Positions 11,455 to 23,953 are shown, counted from the first letter of the stretch. The stretch is 64,000 nt of DNA from Aspidapion aeneum (GCA_963576565.1 OY755048.1:9029984-9093983), one strand, 5' to 3'. Program-made: numbers and translations. The notes: a model not told the origin generated them from the sequence alone.

Positions 11455-12830
11455 TAGGTCACTATAAAGTGGCAGTGTAGTCCTCCAGTGGTATCGTCGT
11501 CGGCTTCACATGCAGAAGATACCAGGTTCGCGTCTCAAACACCATCACTATGTCAGTTTGGAACGTTTTTCTACGTTGTCCGACCAGCGGCGTAGCGTGG
11601 GGGGGGGGGGGCGCGGGGGGTTCGTCGCCCCCCCCCGCCCCGAGGGTAGTGGCGCCCCATAGGTGGCCGAAGCGCCCTCAGCTGTATTAAGTCGGGCCGG
11701 TAACGGACAATTGAGTGGGTGCCAAAGGAAACTAACGAGATGAAGACCTTTTTTTTTTTTTGGTCTAAAGATTCGTGAGAGGGAGGCGCCCGTGTGACTT
11801 ATCGGCCGCCCCCTCACACATGATGACCTTTTTTTTTTTTTTTTGCTCGCATGATTTGTGAGAGGCGCCCTTTTGACCTTTTTGTATTTGTTTTGTCACA
11901 AGATTTTTCATCAGTTTTCAGAGGCGCCCTGTTTAGCTGTCGCCCCCCCCCCCCGCCCTTTCGGGCACGCTACGCCGCTGTGTCCGACGCCTATTATCCA
12001 CCTCCTTCAATCCTGACAGTAATCTTCCGTCTCATTAATTTTTGGATTGACTGTTGCCATTCCAGTTTAGGACGCCCTCTTTTTCTGCGCCCTATTGGTT
12101 GCCATTCTAGGACCTGCTTTGGTAATATTTTGTTGCTCATCCGTTGTACATGGCCGTACCATATCAGTTGCCTTTTAGTGATGTCATCTGTTACGCGACA
12201 AGTCTCTATTCCATACAACAGCGTGCTTTTGACCATTGTTTCATATATGTTAAATTTTACATACTTTTTTATCTCTCTGCTCCATAAAATACTGTTAAGA
12301 CAGCCAATAACCTTTTTTGCTTTTACTATTCTTTTTTCCAGTTCTTTACAGTCTGTTCCTGTCTTATCAAATGTGACACCCAAGTATACATACTCATTAC
12401 ATGGAGATATTGTTTGTCCATTTTCTAGTTCTAATTCACTTGATTCCTTTCCAATACATAAGTACTGTGTCTTGTCCACGTTCACTGTTAACCCCCACTT
12501 TTGGTATTCTTCCGTTAACTTTCTCATCATATACTCCATGTCTTCTTTATCATTAGCTACAATTACTTGGTCGTCAGCAAACTGTAGTGTGTATATGGTA
12601 AATGGGTCGTTAAATTGTATTCCCATGCCGTGTACTTTGCGTTTCAAGTTTTTTAGAGCTACTGCGATATATATTTTAAAAAGAGTTGGAGAGATACAAC
12701 ATCCCTGTCTTAAGCCTTTCGTTACCAGAAATTCTTTTGAAAGTCGATTTCCAATTTTAATTTTAGATTTTGACCCTTTGTATAGTTCTTTTATCGCTTT
12801 TAAGTATGTATGATTGATATTGGTCTGCTC
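11455..12830 (-). pseudogene. 5'-truncated LINE, split by a MITE
   Basis: The minus-strand reading frame carries reverse-transcriptase blocks in order: LRQGCCISPTLFKIYI, the active-site box FADDQVIVA, a YLGV segment, then WYGHVQRM and GRRKRGRPKLEW in the tail. Compared with the related copy at 10656-11400 it lacks roughly 55 residues between the thumb (GIETCRV) and the WYGH tail without loss of frame. The coding part stops at about 11991. The 3' untranslated end continues beyond the 396 bp MITE at 11585-11980 to about 11455. 5' truncation near 12830 is typical of target-primed insertion. It cannot be active. Confidence 0.8.
11585..11980. mobile_element. 396 bp hAT MITE with perfect 8 bp target duplication
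   Basis: The termini are a perfect 15-base inverted repeat, CAGCGGCGTAGCGTG and its complement, flanked by identical octamers TGTCCGAC at 11577-11584 and 11981-11988. Length, CAG...CTG ends and 8 bp duplication define a hAT-superfamily insertion. The interior is GC-rich with long G and C runs and several poly(T) tracts; no transposase is present. It interrupts the 3' end of a LINE, so it is younger than that LINE. Confidence 0.92.
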
Positions 12831-13427
12831 TAACACTAACACAACGACGCAAAAAAAAACACGTAGCCCTGGTTCAGCGTTCAACAGTCGACATCGAAAT
12901 GGTGTGCGATACACATGCATACAAAAACATAAGTTGACTTTGTACATCGAGATTATAAGCAGGTGTAGTCCAGGAGCCAACAACCGATAACCCAGAAGCC
13001 TGCTACAGTTGGAAACAGGACGGGGCACCAGCAAAAATCTCAACGACACACAACACTCAAACGACCTCGACTGTTGCGCTCAAAATGAAAGAGGTCTATC
13101 TATAGCCAAGTTCTGCTGGGACGATAGTCGTAATAATACAAAAAAAACAGCAACTTACCGGCAAAATGCACGATACACCTATCCACATAATAAGCTTCAA
13201 GGTAACCTAAAATCACCGTTGCCATTACAGTTTGGATTATTAAAAAACCTGGGTGACAAAATATCTTTTATTTTTACATTGAAATTAATTTTTGAAACTT
13301 TATATAAGAATTTTATTATTTAAAATTCTAGGAACTGAAAGGTTTAATTTAATATTAACCTGTTTCCTTCTTGTTAGGGTAGTTATTAAAATATACAGGT
13401 TTGAAATATAAAATAAACCCCAGTGCA
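12831..13427. other. Unannotated, moderately GC-rich sequence
   Basis: Bases 12840-13200 are less AT-rich than their surroundings and could be a SINE or another LINE part, but no tRNA-type A/B boxes or protein motif could be read with confidence. Confidence 0.3.
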
Positions 13428-13435
13428 GTGGCATA

Positions 13436-13607
13436 TATACAAGGGGGGGGTCTGCCCCCCCCCCCCGAATCTTAGATTTTTTTGGATATTTTCCACATAT
13501 TTCATGAATACAAACATAAAATAGCATAAAATACAGCCTCATGGTCTCGGGCCCCCCCCAAAACTGTCTCGGGCCCACCCCGAAACTTTTTTCTATATAC
13601 GCCACTG
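13436..13607. mobile_element. 172 bp hAT MITE with perfect 8 bp target duplication
   Basis: Ends CAGTGGCATATATA and, inverted, CAGTGGCGTATATA are flanked by CCCCAGTG at 13428-13435 and 13608-13615. Inside are a G-run, a C-run and an AT core. This is the best preserved member of the family also seen at 6700-6848, 6893-6995 and 18064-18240. Confidence 0.92.
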
Positions 13608-13615
13608 CCCCAGTG

Positions 13616-14658
13616 ACACCGTTTCACACGTTTAAATAGGGTGTTTTTTTTGTCATTTTAAGAGTGATAGATTAAGATTTTCTACAAGAAATTTTTCTCG
13701 AAAAATTAGAACAGATCTTTTTTCCTAAGTGAAATAAAATTTCGTATTTCGTCCATTAAAAAAAACTATTCTATTCTATATCCCTGTCCAATGTAGCCCT
13801 GGTCTCCCCTAAAGTCAAATAAATAAGGTTGGGAGATAACCAGGCCCGTTTTCCAAATTGGTTTGTTTTTTTTTTAATCTGGGTAAAAACTAATTGACAG
13901 AAATGTTTATTGTAATTAGTGATCTCTTAATGTATACAAAATTTGTATAATTTGGCCTTTACTTTTTAATTAATTTTGCCGCTAAATTTGGTATATTTTA
14001 AATAAAACAGAGTAGCGAAGTTGACATGACCAAGTAACTGCTAACTAGGCAATTTAAAAGCCCGAAAAGTTCCTTATTCAAAATTGAAACAATTATAATT
14101 GCGATAAGGTCTAATGAGCTATTTAACTTTAAAATTGATTTAGCAATACGAGACATTGCGGAGTTTAAATGCCTTTTGTTTCAACGGCGACATTACTCAG
14201 TTCACTCACGTAGCGAAAATAAATTTTAGTATAAAACAGGACTTTTTCCCGGATATAGCCCTAGCCAATTCTACCTTACAGATAAAGCCTTTTGTCAAAA
14301 ACTGGTTAAAGGGAGAAAGAGAAAGAAAAGAAGTCGCACGCGTTTTTTAAACAAGATGGGATTTTCTACAAAAGAAAAATTGTTGAAGTTTGCCATTAAG
14401 GAAATAATGATGCCTGTTCCAATTATTTTCTTACTTTTTCAGAATTGTTGCATACAAAATAAAGAATTTACACTTGTCTAAATTTTATTAACTCTAGTAG
14501 GTATTATATTATTTGACCTGCCGATCTATTTCCTGTTTTTTTTGCATATTTTTTTAATATTAATTTTATAGTTCTCCCAAGAGTTATTTTAAAAATTTTT
14601 CGCTTTGAGAGTACTCTTGAGAATTTCTGCTTGTCTGAGTGTTCCTGAGAGTACTCAC
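13616..14658. other. Unannotated AT-rich sequence
   Basis: No gene recognised. An imperfect hairpin at about 13796-13845 pairs GCCCTGGTCTCCC with GGGAGATAACCAGGC. A 64-codon open frame at 14156-14350 shows no known motif. Confidence 0.4.
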
Positions 14659-16066
14659 CAACGGCGGTTCTGAAACAAATGTCGGTTCGGTCATGTGTCC
14701 CGGGGGGGGGCGGGTTCGGTTAGGTTCCGTTCAGGGGGGGGGGGGGTAATGGTGATAGACGATGACCGTAAATAAACGCACAGGAGCAAAGCAAACATGT
14801 GTCCAGGAAAACAACGCTACATAGAAAAAAGCGCACTCGAAGTGAAGCGCACACTAAAAAAGCGCACATAGTAAAGTAGCGCACAGGGAAATCACTACTT
14901 GATCATCTTAATTTTGCTCACAAAAATAGGGTAGTATACAGGGTATCATAAGGCAACTTTCTCGAGATACAGAGCATCAAAGGTGGAGATATTAACAATT
15001 TTGTGATAATAACTTATTTTAAAAGTCGTGTATTCGAATAAGAGCAATAAGTGGATATAAAAATAATTTTAAAAAAATGTGTGTTCAATTTTTTTTAGAA
15101 AAAATTATTAATAAAACATCATTGATAATTTTTAAAAAAACCAAGTAAATTTTTTTTTATGATATTGTTTTTATGGAGGTTACTTTGACAGCCTGAACTT
15201 ATTTAATTTTATCAAAAAAATAAATAGTACGTTATTGATCAAGTATTTATTTGAATGTGACAAATTTCTTTTTTTTAAATACATTTTTCCCCCTTTTTTA
15301 GCTTTAAACATCCTATATCCTTAAAACAAAAAGACTTGATCGACCCACATTTTTTTAATCAGAAATAACCTCCTATATCTACGTACTATGACTCCTAAGT
15401 TATGTAAATTTGAAATTTGTAAAATGTGAGTTCTTTTTATTGAAATCCATAAGAACTTTAAAAATTATCAAAATATTTACAACATGGATTATAATAATTT
15501 TTGTTATTTTTGAACTTTTTTAGTATTTTTGAATTTTTTTTTTAATTTTCCTATTTATAAATATATTTTGTTTACATTTTCTCTAAAATCTATTCAAAAT
15601 GTAGCAATTTTTCGCGCAGGCACAATAAAAAAATTGTTTAAAAAATACAGAAATTTTTTTGAACGATGTCAACGTTGCTTTATAAAGTAGTTCTCCAAAG
15701 TAGATTTATTTGCAGGCTTTGAAAATGTACAATTTTGGCATCTTCACGGTGTAATATTGCAATAGTTTAATCAAGTTTTATGCAATTTATTCGAAATTTT
15801 GGGGGTCTACGGGCAAACCAAACCCCGTATTTCGATTTGGTGCAGCGAGATGTGGAGATCACTTCTTTTCTTGGCGTGTCCATTTTTTTTACATGCGGTT
15901 TTTTCTTGAGTGCTTTTTTTTCTGTGGGTTATTTTTCCTGTGCGCTTATTTCCTGAAATCTGATAAAGTCAACAAAAATCTGTAGAAGTTAGGCCCTTTA
16001 TACTTCACATATATTCTTTCGATTTCTGGGAGGTTTAATAAACCTATTTCCGTGGAACCGCCACTG
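14659..16066. mobile_element. 1.41 kb non-autonomous hAT-like transposon, copy 2
   Basis: Ends are CAACGGCGGTTCTG and, inverted, CAGTGGCGGTTCCACGG. The body is homologous to 7259-8726, sharing the GCGCAC-iterated left subterminal block (14775-14885), the segment near 14910-14940 and the right-hand block ending in CCGCCACTG. Flanking octamers do not match, so the insertion is old or the ends are worn. No transposase is encoded. Confidence 0.6.
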
Positions 16067-17759
16067 ACACTTAGCGGAAGTAGCTCTCTCCCTGCTGTAT
16101 GACTTCTGATATAGAACTCTTACAATTCGCAATCGAAATGGAAGTTCGAAAGTTGCTTTCCGATATTAGATTCCATTTGGCCACTAGCGAGCAGGTACCT
16201 ACTCGCCAGCTGTGCATACGACCCTTGCATACGAGTCAAAGACAACAAAAAAAGACAGAAGAGTTTTTTAGTTTTTATTTGCGATATTCAGCTGATTTAG
16301 TTACAGAGCACACGTTCGCCATAAATGAGAAAACCATGTAACCTATGTCTCCATTATTCTTCCATATAAATCAAAACATACCCGCACGTTATTTTAATAA
16401 AAAGCAAGGTAAAAATATAACTTAGATGTCTTAACGATTTTTTAGTAAGCTATCTAGAAAAAATAATATTACCTTCCAAAACTTTTATGCTTTTGTAGCC
16501 CAGTCATATAGATCATTAACCTGGAAAAAAGAAGTGCAACCAGGATTTTTCTATAATTATTATTGCTTAGCAGCTCGGACAAATCCCCACATACTCTCCG
16601 CCAAATTCCTTCTTGAGCTTCGCTAAATAAGGCCCCAAATGTTCTAAAAACAGTTTTTTGCGATTTTCTCGAGAACTAATAACTTCTTTCAAAAAGTTAA
16701 GAGAGAAAAAATACGCAGAATCATTCGGTCTATACTACAAAATTAAGAAAAATACCTAACCTAAAATTTTAAAAAATATATTTAAAAAAAATATATTTTT
16801 TTCTCACTCTGTAGGTAACTTGTTTTAAAATGTTAAACAAACAACAAATACTAAAATTTAGTTTTTGTTTTTTTTTATTTTAAGTAGTTAGACAAATTTA
16901 AGTAAGGTTAGGAAAAAGACCAGCCGGAGCAACAATGAGATTTAAAAAAATTATTTTTTATACTATACGAAAAAAAGCATAATCTTAAAAATATTCAAAT
17001 TTTAATATGGTGTAAAGCACACCATTTTTATTCAAACCATATTACATGAAATTTAGATCTTCGAAAATTAAAAGGGACACTTTTTGGACGTACATTAGGG
17101 TTTATAAATTATTTTAATCTTGAAAAATAAATATTTAGTTTTATTTTTTTTTGAGTCATCTTGGTAGAATGAAATATGTTTTCGTCTTCAGTATAAAAAG
17201 TATATGAAAAAATACCAAAATGCAATTTTTAGAGCTTAAAATAAATTACCATTTTTTAACCAAAAAGTAACTCCCAAGGATGTTTTGAAAAGATAAGTTA
17301 AAAAATTTGAGCTCGTTTTTAGTTGCCTCCGGAGCATTCAAATATTTTACATTATTGTTTGCAAAACATAATATCAGGCGTGTCGCGCTGGGGGAGGAGG
17401 GTAGGTTTAAACCCCCCTCCATGAGGTAAATAATTGTGTGCGATTTTAATAGATTTGTTAGAAAATCCCTGTATAAAATTTTTTATATATTTTGATTGAT
17501 TTGTTTATTTACACTTTTAATACAATTTTACAAATACATTAATTTTAATCCATGTGTAAATAAGCAAAGGGCTTGCCGAAAAAGTTTATTTAAAAACTTG
17601 TCTAGGGCTTTAATGTCTTTGCTTATTTTAATTAGATTGTACATCCGTAATTAAGATAAGTATAAGATAAGTGTATATAATATATATAAAGTTATAATAT
17701 GATAATGTATTAATAATCACTTACTAAATTTCACATCATAAAGTATTCATAATAGGGCT
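16067..17759. other. Unannotated sequence
   Basis: An ATG-initiated 80-codon frame at 16099-16341 (start MTSDIELLQFAIEME) is the only ORF of note; it has no recognised motif, TATA box or splice context and is probably fortuitous. A G-run/C-run patch at 17379-17425 looks like a MITE remnant. The rest is AT-rich with nothing recognised. Confidence 0.35.
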
Positions 17760-20260
17760 GTCTAACAAAACATATGATCAAATCCAAGATGTCTTCCATA
17801 GGACAAACAAACCGATTTCCCATAAGCCGTAATGTTAACAAAAACGTAAATTTTACAAAAACAACAAGAGCTTTAGTCTCAAAAATTAATCAGTTTTAAG
17901 AACAGATCCTTTGTGCATATGGGAAAAATGCGTTTTTCTTAAAAATATTAAACTAAAGCGAGAAAATCTGAAATAAAAGGGACCATGTTTTCTTCAAAAA
18001 AGTAGGTTATGTTTTTGTTTATTTTGTTTTTTTTTAATTTTTTTTTCTAGTTTTTTCACTTATTTTGAATTATTACATGGGCGCACCAAGGGGGCGGGGG
18101 GCTAGGGGCCCGGACCCCCCCAAACCACATATTTTTTTAGATATTTTCCATATATTTCATGAATAAACAAAAAAAATAGCATAAAGTACATCATGAGACC
18201 CCAAAGGTATCGGGCCCCCAAAGGTTTTTGAAGTTTTTTGACCAATTAATCAACGAACTATCAGCCCAAGGTAGGGGAAAGTAGTTCTATTCAAAGAGCT
18301 CACTTAACAGAGACAAAATTGAAATAGACTAAACTTTTCTCATCAGGTTTTCTATTAGGATCTTTTGTTGTACTTGACTAAACCTTTTGCTAAGTAATAG
18401 GCCTTCTATAGCGTTAAACTGTGAAAAATATTTCACTATGATTTTTAGGTTTAGACAAAGGTTAATTATTTTAACCCTCCAGTAGTGACATGAAAAAGAG
18501 GCACAACTTATAGGTAGGTCAGTCCAACAGATCAATATGCACATATGAGTTCCAACCGAGGTTGGTCAAGCAAACTTCTAATAAGTACTTTACAAAATAT
18601 GTTTATTTAAAAAAATATAAGTAAACATTATATAAAAAAAAACTTGCAAAATTAAAATACACAGTTTTTCCTTGTCATTGGCCTCACACACCGTACATCA
18701 CCATATGATTTTCCATGAACTATAATACATAGGGCTTAAGTACGGTCAAACCTAAGGTTCATTAGCTCACAACAGTAAGTACTGTTCAAATTTTACAACA
18801 GTACAATATTCGCTGTTGTATTACTACTGTTACTATTACTGTTTTTCTGTAACAATATTTGCTCAATTATGTATCTAAAAGTTTATGCAAATAAATATAT
18901 ACTCTACTCTACAATTGGGCGTAACAGCATATGACCCATTAGAAGTATTAGAACCCAAGTTTTTTTGAGAGAAATTGAAAAAAATATCTGAGAGAACTTA
19001 TTTGTTTTTCTTGTGGTCATCAAAGTCAACAAAGATAACTTTTTTTTCCATCTATTATTAATAATGCCATAAAAAAAATTTTTTGGTAATAAGCTCAGAA
19101 CAGTACCGTAGAAATTTCACAACAGGACTTGTAGTAGGTCCAGTCAGATACTATACAAATTTTATGGTGTACAAGTTTTAGGTGTCAAAAAGCATGGAAA
19201 TAAAGGAAAATTTGCACCAAAATAGTTTAAGATAAAAAGAGGTTTGAGTTAGGGAGATTGTCAAATTCACCAGTTTATTCTAAACTGTTTTAAGGTCTGT
19301 AAAATAAATATTTATTAAAGAAAAAGAAGGACTTCACTCGACACTATACAGGACGCTACACTACCAAGAGTTTATTTAAGAGTTCTGTAGGATGGTGTAC
19401 AAATTTGGTTCAGCTCATTATTCACACTTTAACCTCATATTGTTTTCCTTTTCTTTCTTCTCTGGACCCTTTTTTCAACCATTTTTAAAATTTTTCAACC
19501 ATTTTGAAATAATAATCCATTCAGGAGAGACCCAGTCATGATCATTGTTGTATTCTAGTTTTGAAAGTTGCTTGCCTAGAATAGTAAAAAAATCATAGTG
19601 AAATATTTCTTACAGTTTAACACAATTCTATGTTACACTTCTGCAAAAGGTCCACTCAAGCACAAAAAAAGATCCCAATAGAAAATGTTGCCAAAATGGC
19701 AGTTACACATTTATCCAAAACAAATCTGACAAAAAACTTTCGAATATTTCAATTTATCCTCTGTTAAGTCAGGTAATAGAGCACTTATCCACTTTCTTTT
19801 CCCTTCTTTGAGCTGAGACCTAGTTCATTTAAATCAAGATGATTTTTTAAGGTGAAAATACTTGGCATTCCATCAAAACTAACATTATCAAGCTCTCCCC
19901 AGCTGCCACAATTCATAACAGCACAGAAACTAATAATAATGATTCAAACTGAGTAAAAAACTGGAAAAAAAGTTAAAAAAAACAAAAGTAAATAAAAACA
20001 TAACCTGACTTTTGAACAAAACATGGTCCCTTTTATGTGAGATTTACTGGCTTCAATTGATTTTTTTACAGAAAAACGCATTTTTCCCATGTGTACAAAG
20101 GTTCAATACTTAAAACAGCATCTTTGTTGTAACTTAAATCGTTTCACTTTTTTTATAAATTACGTTTTTGTTAACATTGCGGCTTATGGGAAAACGCTTT
20201 GTTTGTCTTATGGCGACCATCTTGTATCGAAAAACAGCTGATCGTGACAGTTCGTTAGAC
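17760..20260. mobile_element. 2.5 kb non-autonomous element with about 320 bp inverted arms
   Basis: The left arm (17760 to about 18070) and right arm (about 19930 to 20260) are inverted copies, sharing GTCTAAC termini, GACAAAC, CCCATAAGCCG/CGGCTTATGGG, AACAAAAACGTAA, the AAATGCGTTTTTC block and GGGACCATGTTTT. The interior has no transposase. It contains small ACAGTA-type inverted motifs near 18770-18850 and a later MITE fragment at 18064-18240. No target duplication was identified, so the superfamily is open. Confidence 0.65.
18064..18240. mobile_element. G/C-run hAT MITE fragment nested in larger element
   Basis: A G-run and C-run are followed by ACATATTTTTTTAGATATTT, ATTTCATGAATA and ATAGCATAAA, matching the core of the 13436-13607 MITE. 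Ends are degraded. Confidence 0.55.
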
Positions 20261-20534
20261 AAGCTAATTAATAAAATATAAACCTAAAAAAAAAATCATA
20301 AAAATTTTGTTGTTGCTTGAATAACTCTTTTTTTGTAAATGACACCAAATGCAATTATTTGGCAAAAAAAACATAACAATTACTTAGATATCACTGCATA
20401 AATAAATGTTTTATCAAAATAATATATATAACAATTTTTAATAAATTAATACGAATATTTTTTACTGAGCTATTGTTGTTATTTTCTCGTAAATGTTTGG
20501 ATTCATTAAAATCCAAATGTTAACTTTTTTTTAA

Positions 20535-21375
20535 ATAGGTTTTTGGAATTTACGTTTTTATTTCGTGTGGTAGTAAATTGATAATTTTTAGTCCCAAGAA
20601 TAAAAAGCATTTCTGTCCTATTTTTTTGTTAAATTTGGGTACAGCAATTTTATTTGCTGTCTTGTTCCTAGTGTTAAAATTATGATCTAAATTAGGCAAT
20701 AATGTTGGATTTGAATACAAAAAAAAAAAATTGGACGTAAAGCTGACAATTGTTATAAATTTGGATTCAAAAAATAGGTCATTTGTAGGATAGATTTTCG
20801 GTTTTTTATAATTGATTTTAATTATCCACCTTTGAATAGTCAAAAGAGGTTCGACCACAGTCTTCGCAACTCCTCCCCACCCAATTATGCCATATTGAAG
20901 TATTTACTGCACTAAAGCATAGTACATTATTTTTAAGTGGTAAACTCCCAGGAATTTGCCAATCTGATAAAACTTAAATATTAACCCCCTTATTTTATTA
21001 ACTGTCAATTGTAGGTAATCCCATTTAAGAAATGAATCTACAATGATTCCAAGGTATTTATCTGTGTTTTTAATTTTACTTTCTTTATCACCCAGCAGTT
21101 TCAAAAGTCGGTAGTTGGTTTGCATACGAAGTAAACGGAATAACTTGTGTTTTTGTTAGGTTTATTGTTAAATGATTAAAGGCAAACCAGTCATTGAGCT
21201 CTTTCATATCTCTTTCGTTTTCTTCTTTTAAAGTATGCCAAGACGATCCCATATATATAATCACTGTGTCATCAGCGAAGGCCAGTATCTTTCCTAAAGT
21301 GTTTTGTTTAAATAGAGAATTAATATAAATTAAAAAAGTACAGGGCCAAATATATATGCATTTATACATTCAAGT
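20535..21375 (-). pseudogene. Decayed LINE reverse-transcriptase fragment (jockey/CR1-like)
   Basis: Three minus-strand frames read in sequence as one protein. 21369-21088 holds FLIYINSL, the active-site box AFADDTVIIY and LNDWFAFNHLTINLTKT; 21125-20904 holds KYLGIIVDSFLKW and the thumb; 20858-20550 holds the C-terminal domain ending NLLPHEIK. At least two frameshifts separate them and the fingers domain and endonuclease are missing, so this is a dead, 5'-truncated copy. The motif order fits jockey/CR1-type LINEs. Confidence 0.75.
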
Positions 21376-22076
21376 CCCCCATATCTACGCTAATGCATAA
21401 TACTTATATTATATATTTTACAAAAACGTTTCATTTTAGAGCGATTTACTTGCTGTATTTAAGGTTGATGTGATAGAACTGGTATAAGCAGCAGATTTTA
21501 AGCAATTACTCTCTTAATCTGCAAAACACAGAGGCTTAGTGTGATCAGTTTTTTAGTCGTTTAATTTTGTTTTCGAAATATAAGATTGTGCTTGATAATA
21601 TTAATTTTAAAACAACATTCACGGTCTATTGTTGCGAGTCGATTTCCCTTGGGGGTTGACGGGGGTGAGATGGGATTACAAATTTAATTTCTTGTATAGT
21701 TTCATTAATCAATGTCCCATAGAGCCGGGTAGAGGCGAAGGAAGGCGCTACATTCAAGTGCTGCGATCCGTGACATTCTAATTCACAAATTAATACATAA
21801 TGGTACACCACACTCATTCACTTACCAGGTTACTTTGTGGCCTCCATATTTGCCAGATATATTAATTATATCGCATCCAAACAGAATATAATGTATTATT
21901 GGCCTGTTTCATAGTAGGCCAGGATTTATCCCGTTTGGGGTTGAAAAAAATTCGGACAGGGTCAAGACGGTATCGCTGGATAGATTTTCACGAGCACAAT
22001 ATCTATTGATTAAGATTGGCGTACAGTGGCGTCAAATTGGGAAATATTGCACTTTTTCCGTTTCTGTTATTCCATA
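21376..22076. repeat. Left part of a dispersed satellite-like unit
   Basis: Bases from about 21985 (GGATAGATTTTC, then ATTGGCGTACAGTGG) match the satellite-like unit of 25440-29350. The unit resumes after the foldback element at 23954 with AACCAAG, indicating one copy split by that insertion. Upstream of 21985 nothing is recognised. Confidence 0.45.
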
Positions 22077-23951
22077 CACCGGGTGGGCCAAAAAAACGGA
22101 GAATTTTTTTTTTATTATAACTTTTGAACTATACCTTCAATTTTAATGTGAGAAACTGCACTTTACAGATAATTAATTAGAGTTTTGACTAAATATATTT
22201 CTTTTCCGACATTAAAATTAAAATTTACCCTTCAAACATGCTCGTTTATTCTTGTCTTTTTAAGTGTGAACTAGCAAAAGCGGTTCAGTGGTTCCAAAAT
22301 AATATATTTTTATTTAAACCATTATTTTGAATATTATACCTTTGCCTTGTTAATCATGTCTGCATTTATTTTCTTACAAATCCATTACTCTTGAACTGAT
22401 TTTAATGAAATTACATTTAAGATGGCGGACAGAATCATACTTGATTCTTAAAAATTGCGTGCTTATTCTTATTTTCTGAAAATGTTTTTTTTTAGTTTAT
22501 AGAAAACCACTACTTTGTCCTCGCACAAAGAGGTACAAATTGGTAAAATCGGTGAGGTGGTTCTCAAAAAAAAACTATTTTTGTTTCGACCATTGTTTTA
22601 CAGATTACACGATTGCATTGCCAATCCTGTCAGCATTCATTTCCTTATAAACTCATTAGTTTACCTTTTTTTTTAATCTGTAGAAAAGCACAAGTTAAAA
22701 GTATTTAACAAGGTACAAAGTAATAAAATCGGTTAAGTGGTCCTCACAAAATCTGATTTTGTTTAAACTATTGTTTTACAAATTATACGATTGCATTGCC
22801 AATCCTGTCTGCATTCAGTTCTTTATAAATTCATTATTACTAAAATCGGTTCAGTTATAATGAATTTATAAAGAAATGAATGCAGAGAGGATTGGCAATG
22901 AAATCATATAATTTGTAAAACAATGGTTTAAACAAAATCAGATTTTGTAAGGACCACTTAACCGATTTTTATTAATTTGTACCATGTTAAATACTTTTAA
23001 TTTGTGCTTTTCTATAGATTAAAAAAAAGGTAAACTAATGAGTTTATAAGGAAATGAATGCAGACAGGATTGGCAATGCAATCGTGTAATCTGTAAAACA
23101 ATGGCTGAAACAAAAATAGTTTTTTAACTTCAAAATCAGATTGACGAGAACAACTACACCGATTTTATTAATTTGTACCTCTTTATGCAGGAGAATAGTA
23201 GCGTTTTTCTATAAATTAAAAAAAAAACTAAAACATTTTTGGAAAATTACATCTTGAATTCTAAGATGACGAAAAATGTCGATTATAATCTTTAAAGAGT
23301 AATCAATTCTTACCATGATTTTTTTTACTTTACTCAAATCGGTTTAGTAATAACGAATTTATAAGGAAATAATTGTAGACTGGATTGGCCATGCAAACAA
23401 TGGTTGAAACTGAAAAATAGATTTTTTCAGAACCACCACATTGATTTTACTAATTCGTACCTCGTTGTATGGGAGAAAAGTAGTGTTTTTCTGTAAACTA
23501 AAAAAAAACTGAAACATTTTCGGACAATAAGAATAAATACGCCATTTTGAAGAATCAAGTATGATTCAGTCCGCCATCTTAAATTTTAATATGGCAAAGA
23601 ACTTTGCTCATGCTCTTTAAAAGGCAATCAATTCTCACCAGGATGTTTTCTATTTCATTAAAACCGGTTTGGTAGTAATGAATTTATAATATACATAATA
23701 TAAGGCAATCGTATAATATGCAAAACAATGGTTGAAAAATATTTTTCTTTAGAAACACCGAACCGATTTTGCTGATTCGTACCTTGTTGTGCGTGGCAAG
23801 AATGCAGCTTTTTTACTAATTTAAAAAAGTAATTAAAACATGTTCAGAACACAAGAATAAACGAGCATCTTTGAAGGGTACATTTTAATTTCGTCCGCCA
23901 TCTTGGAATTTGAGGTGAAAAATTCGCCGGGTTTTTTTGACCCACCCGATA
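22077..23951. mobile_element. 1.88 kb foldback element with TA flanks
   Basis: Termini CACCGGGTGGGCC and, inverted, TATCGGGTGGGTC are followed by runs of A and a shared CGG, and TA dinucleotides flank both sides, which suggests Tc1/mariner-type mobilisation. Almost the whole element is a giant inverted repeat centred near 22850, where ATAAATTCATTAT meets ATAATGAATTTAT. Each arm contains duplicated modules, such as GATGGCGGACAGAATC and the block containing GATTGGCAATGCAATCG. No coding sequence is present. A transcript would fold into a hairpin with arms of roughly 900 bases, imperfectly paired. Confidence 0.75.
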
Positions 23952-23953
23952 TA

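Noticed and set aside
11851..12813. Plus-strand 320-codon open frame
   Set aside because: It is antisense to the LINE reverse transcriptase, whose minus-strand frame holds the FADD box and RT motifs.
16099..16341. ATG-started 80-codon frame
   Set aside because: No recognised motif, no splice or promoter context, and it sits directly beside a transposon end; length is within chance for this composition.
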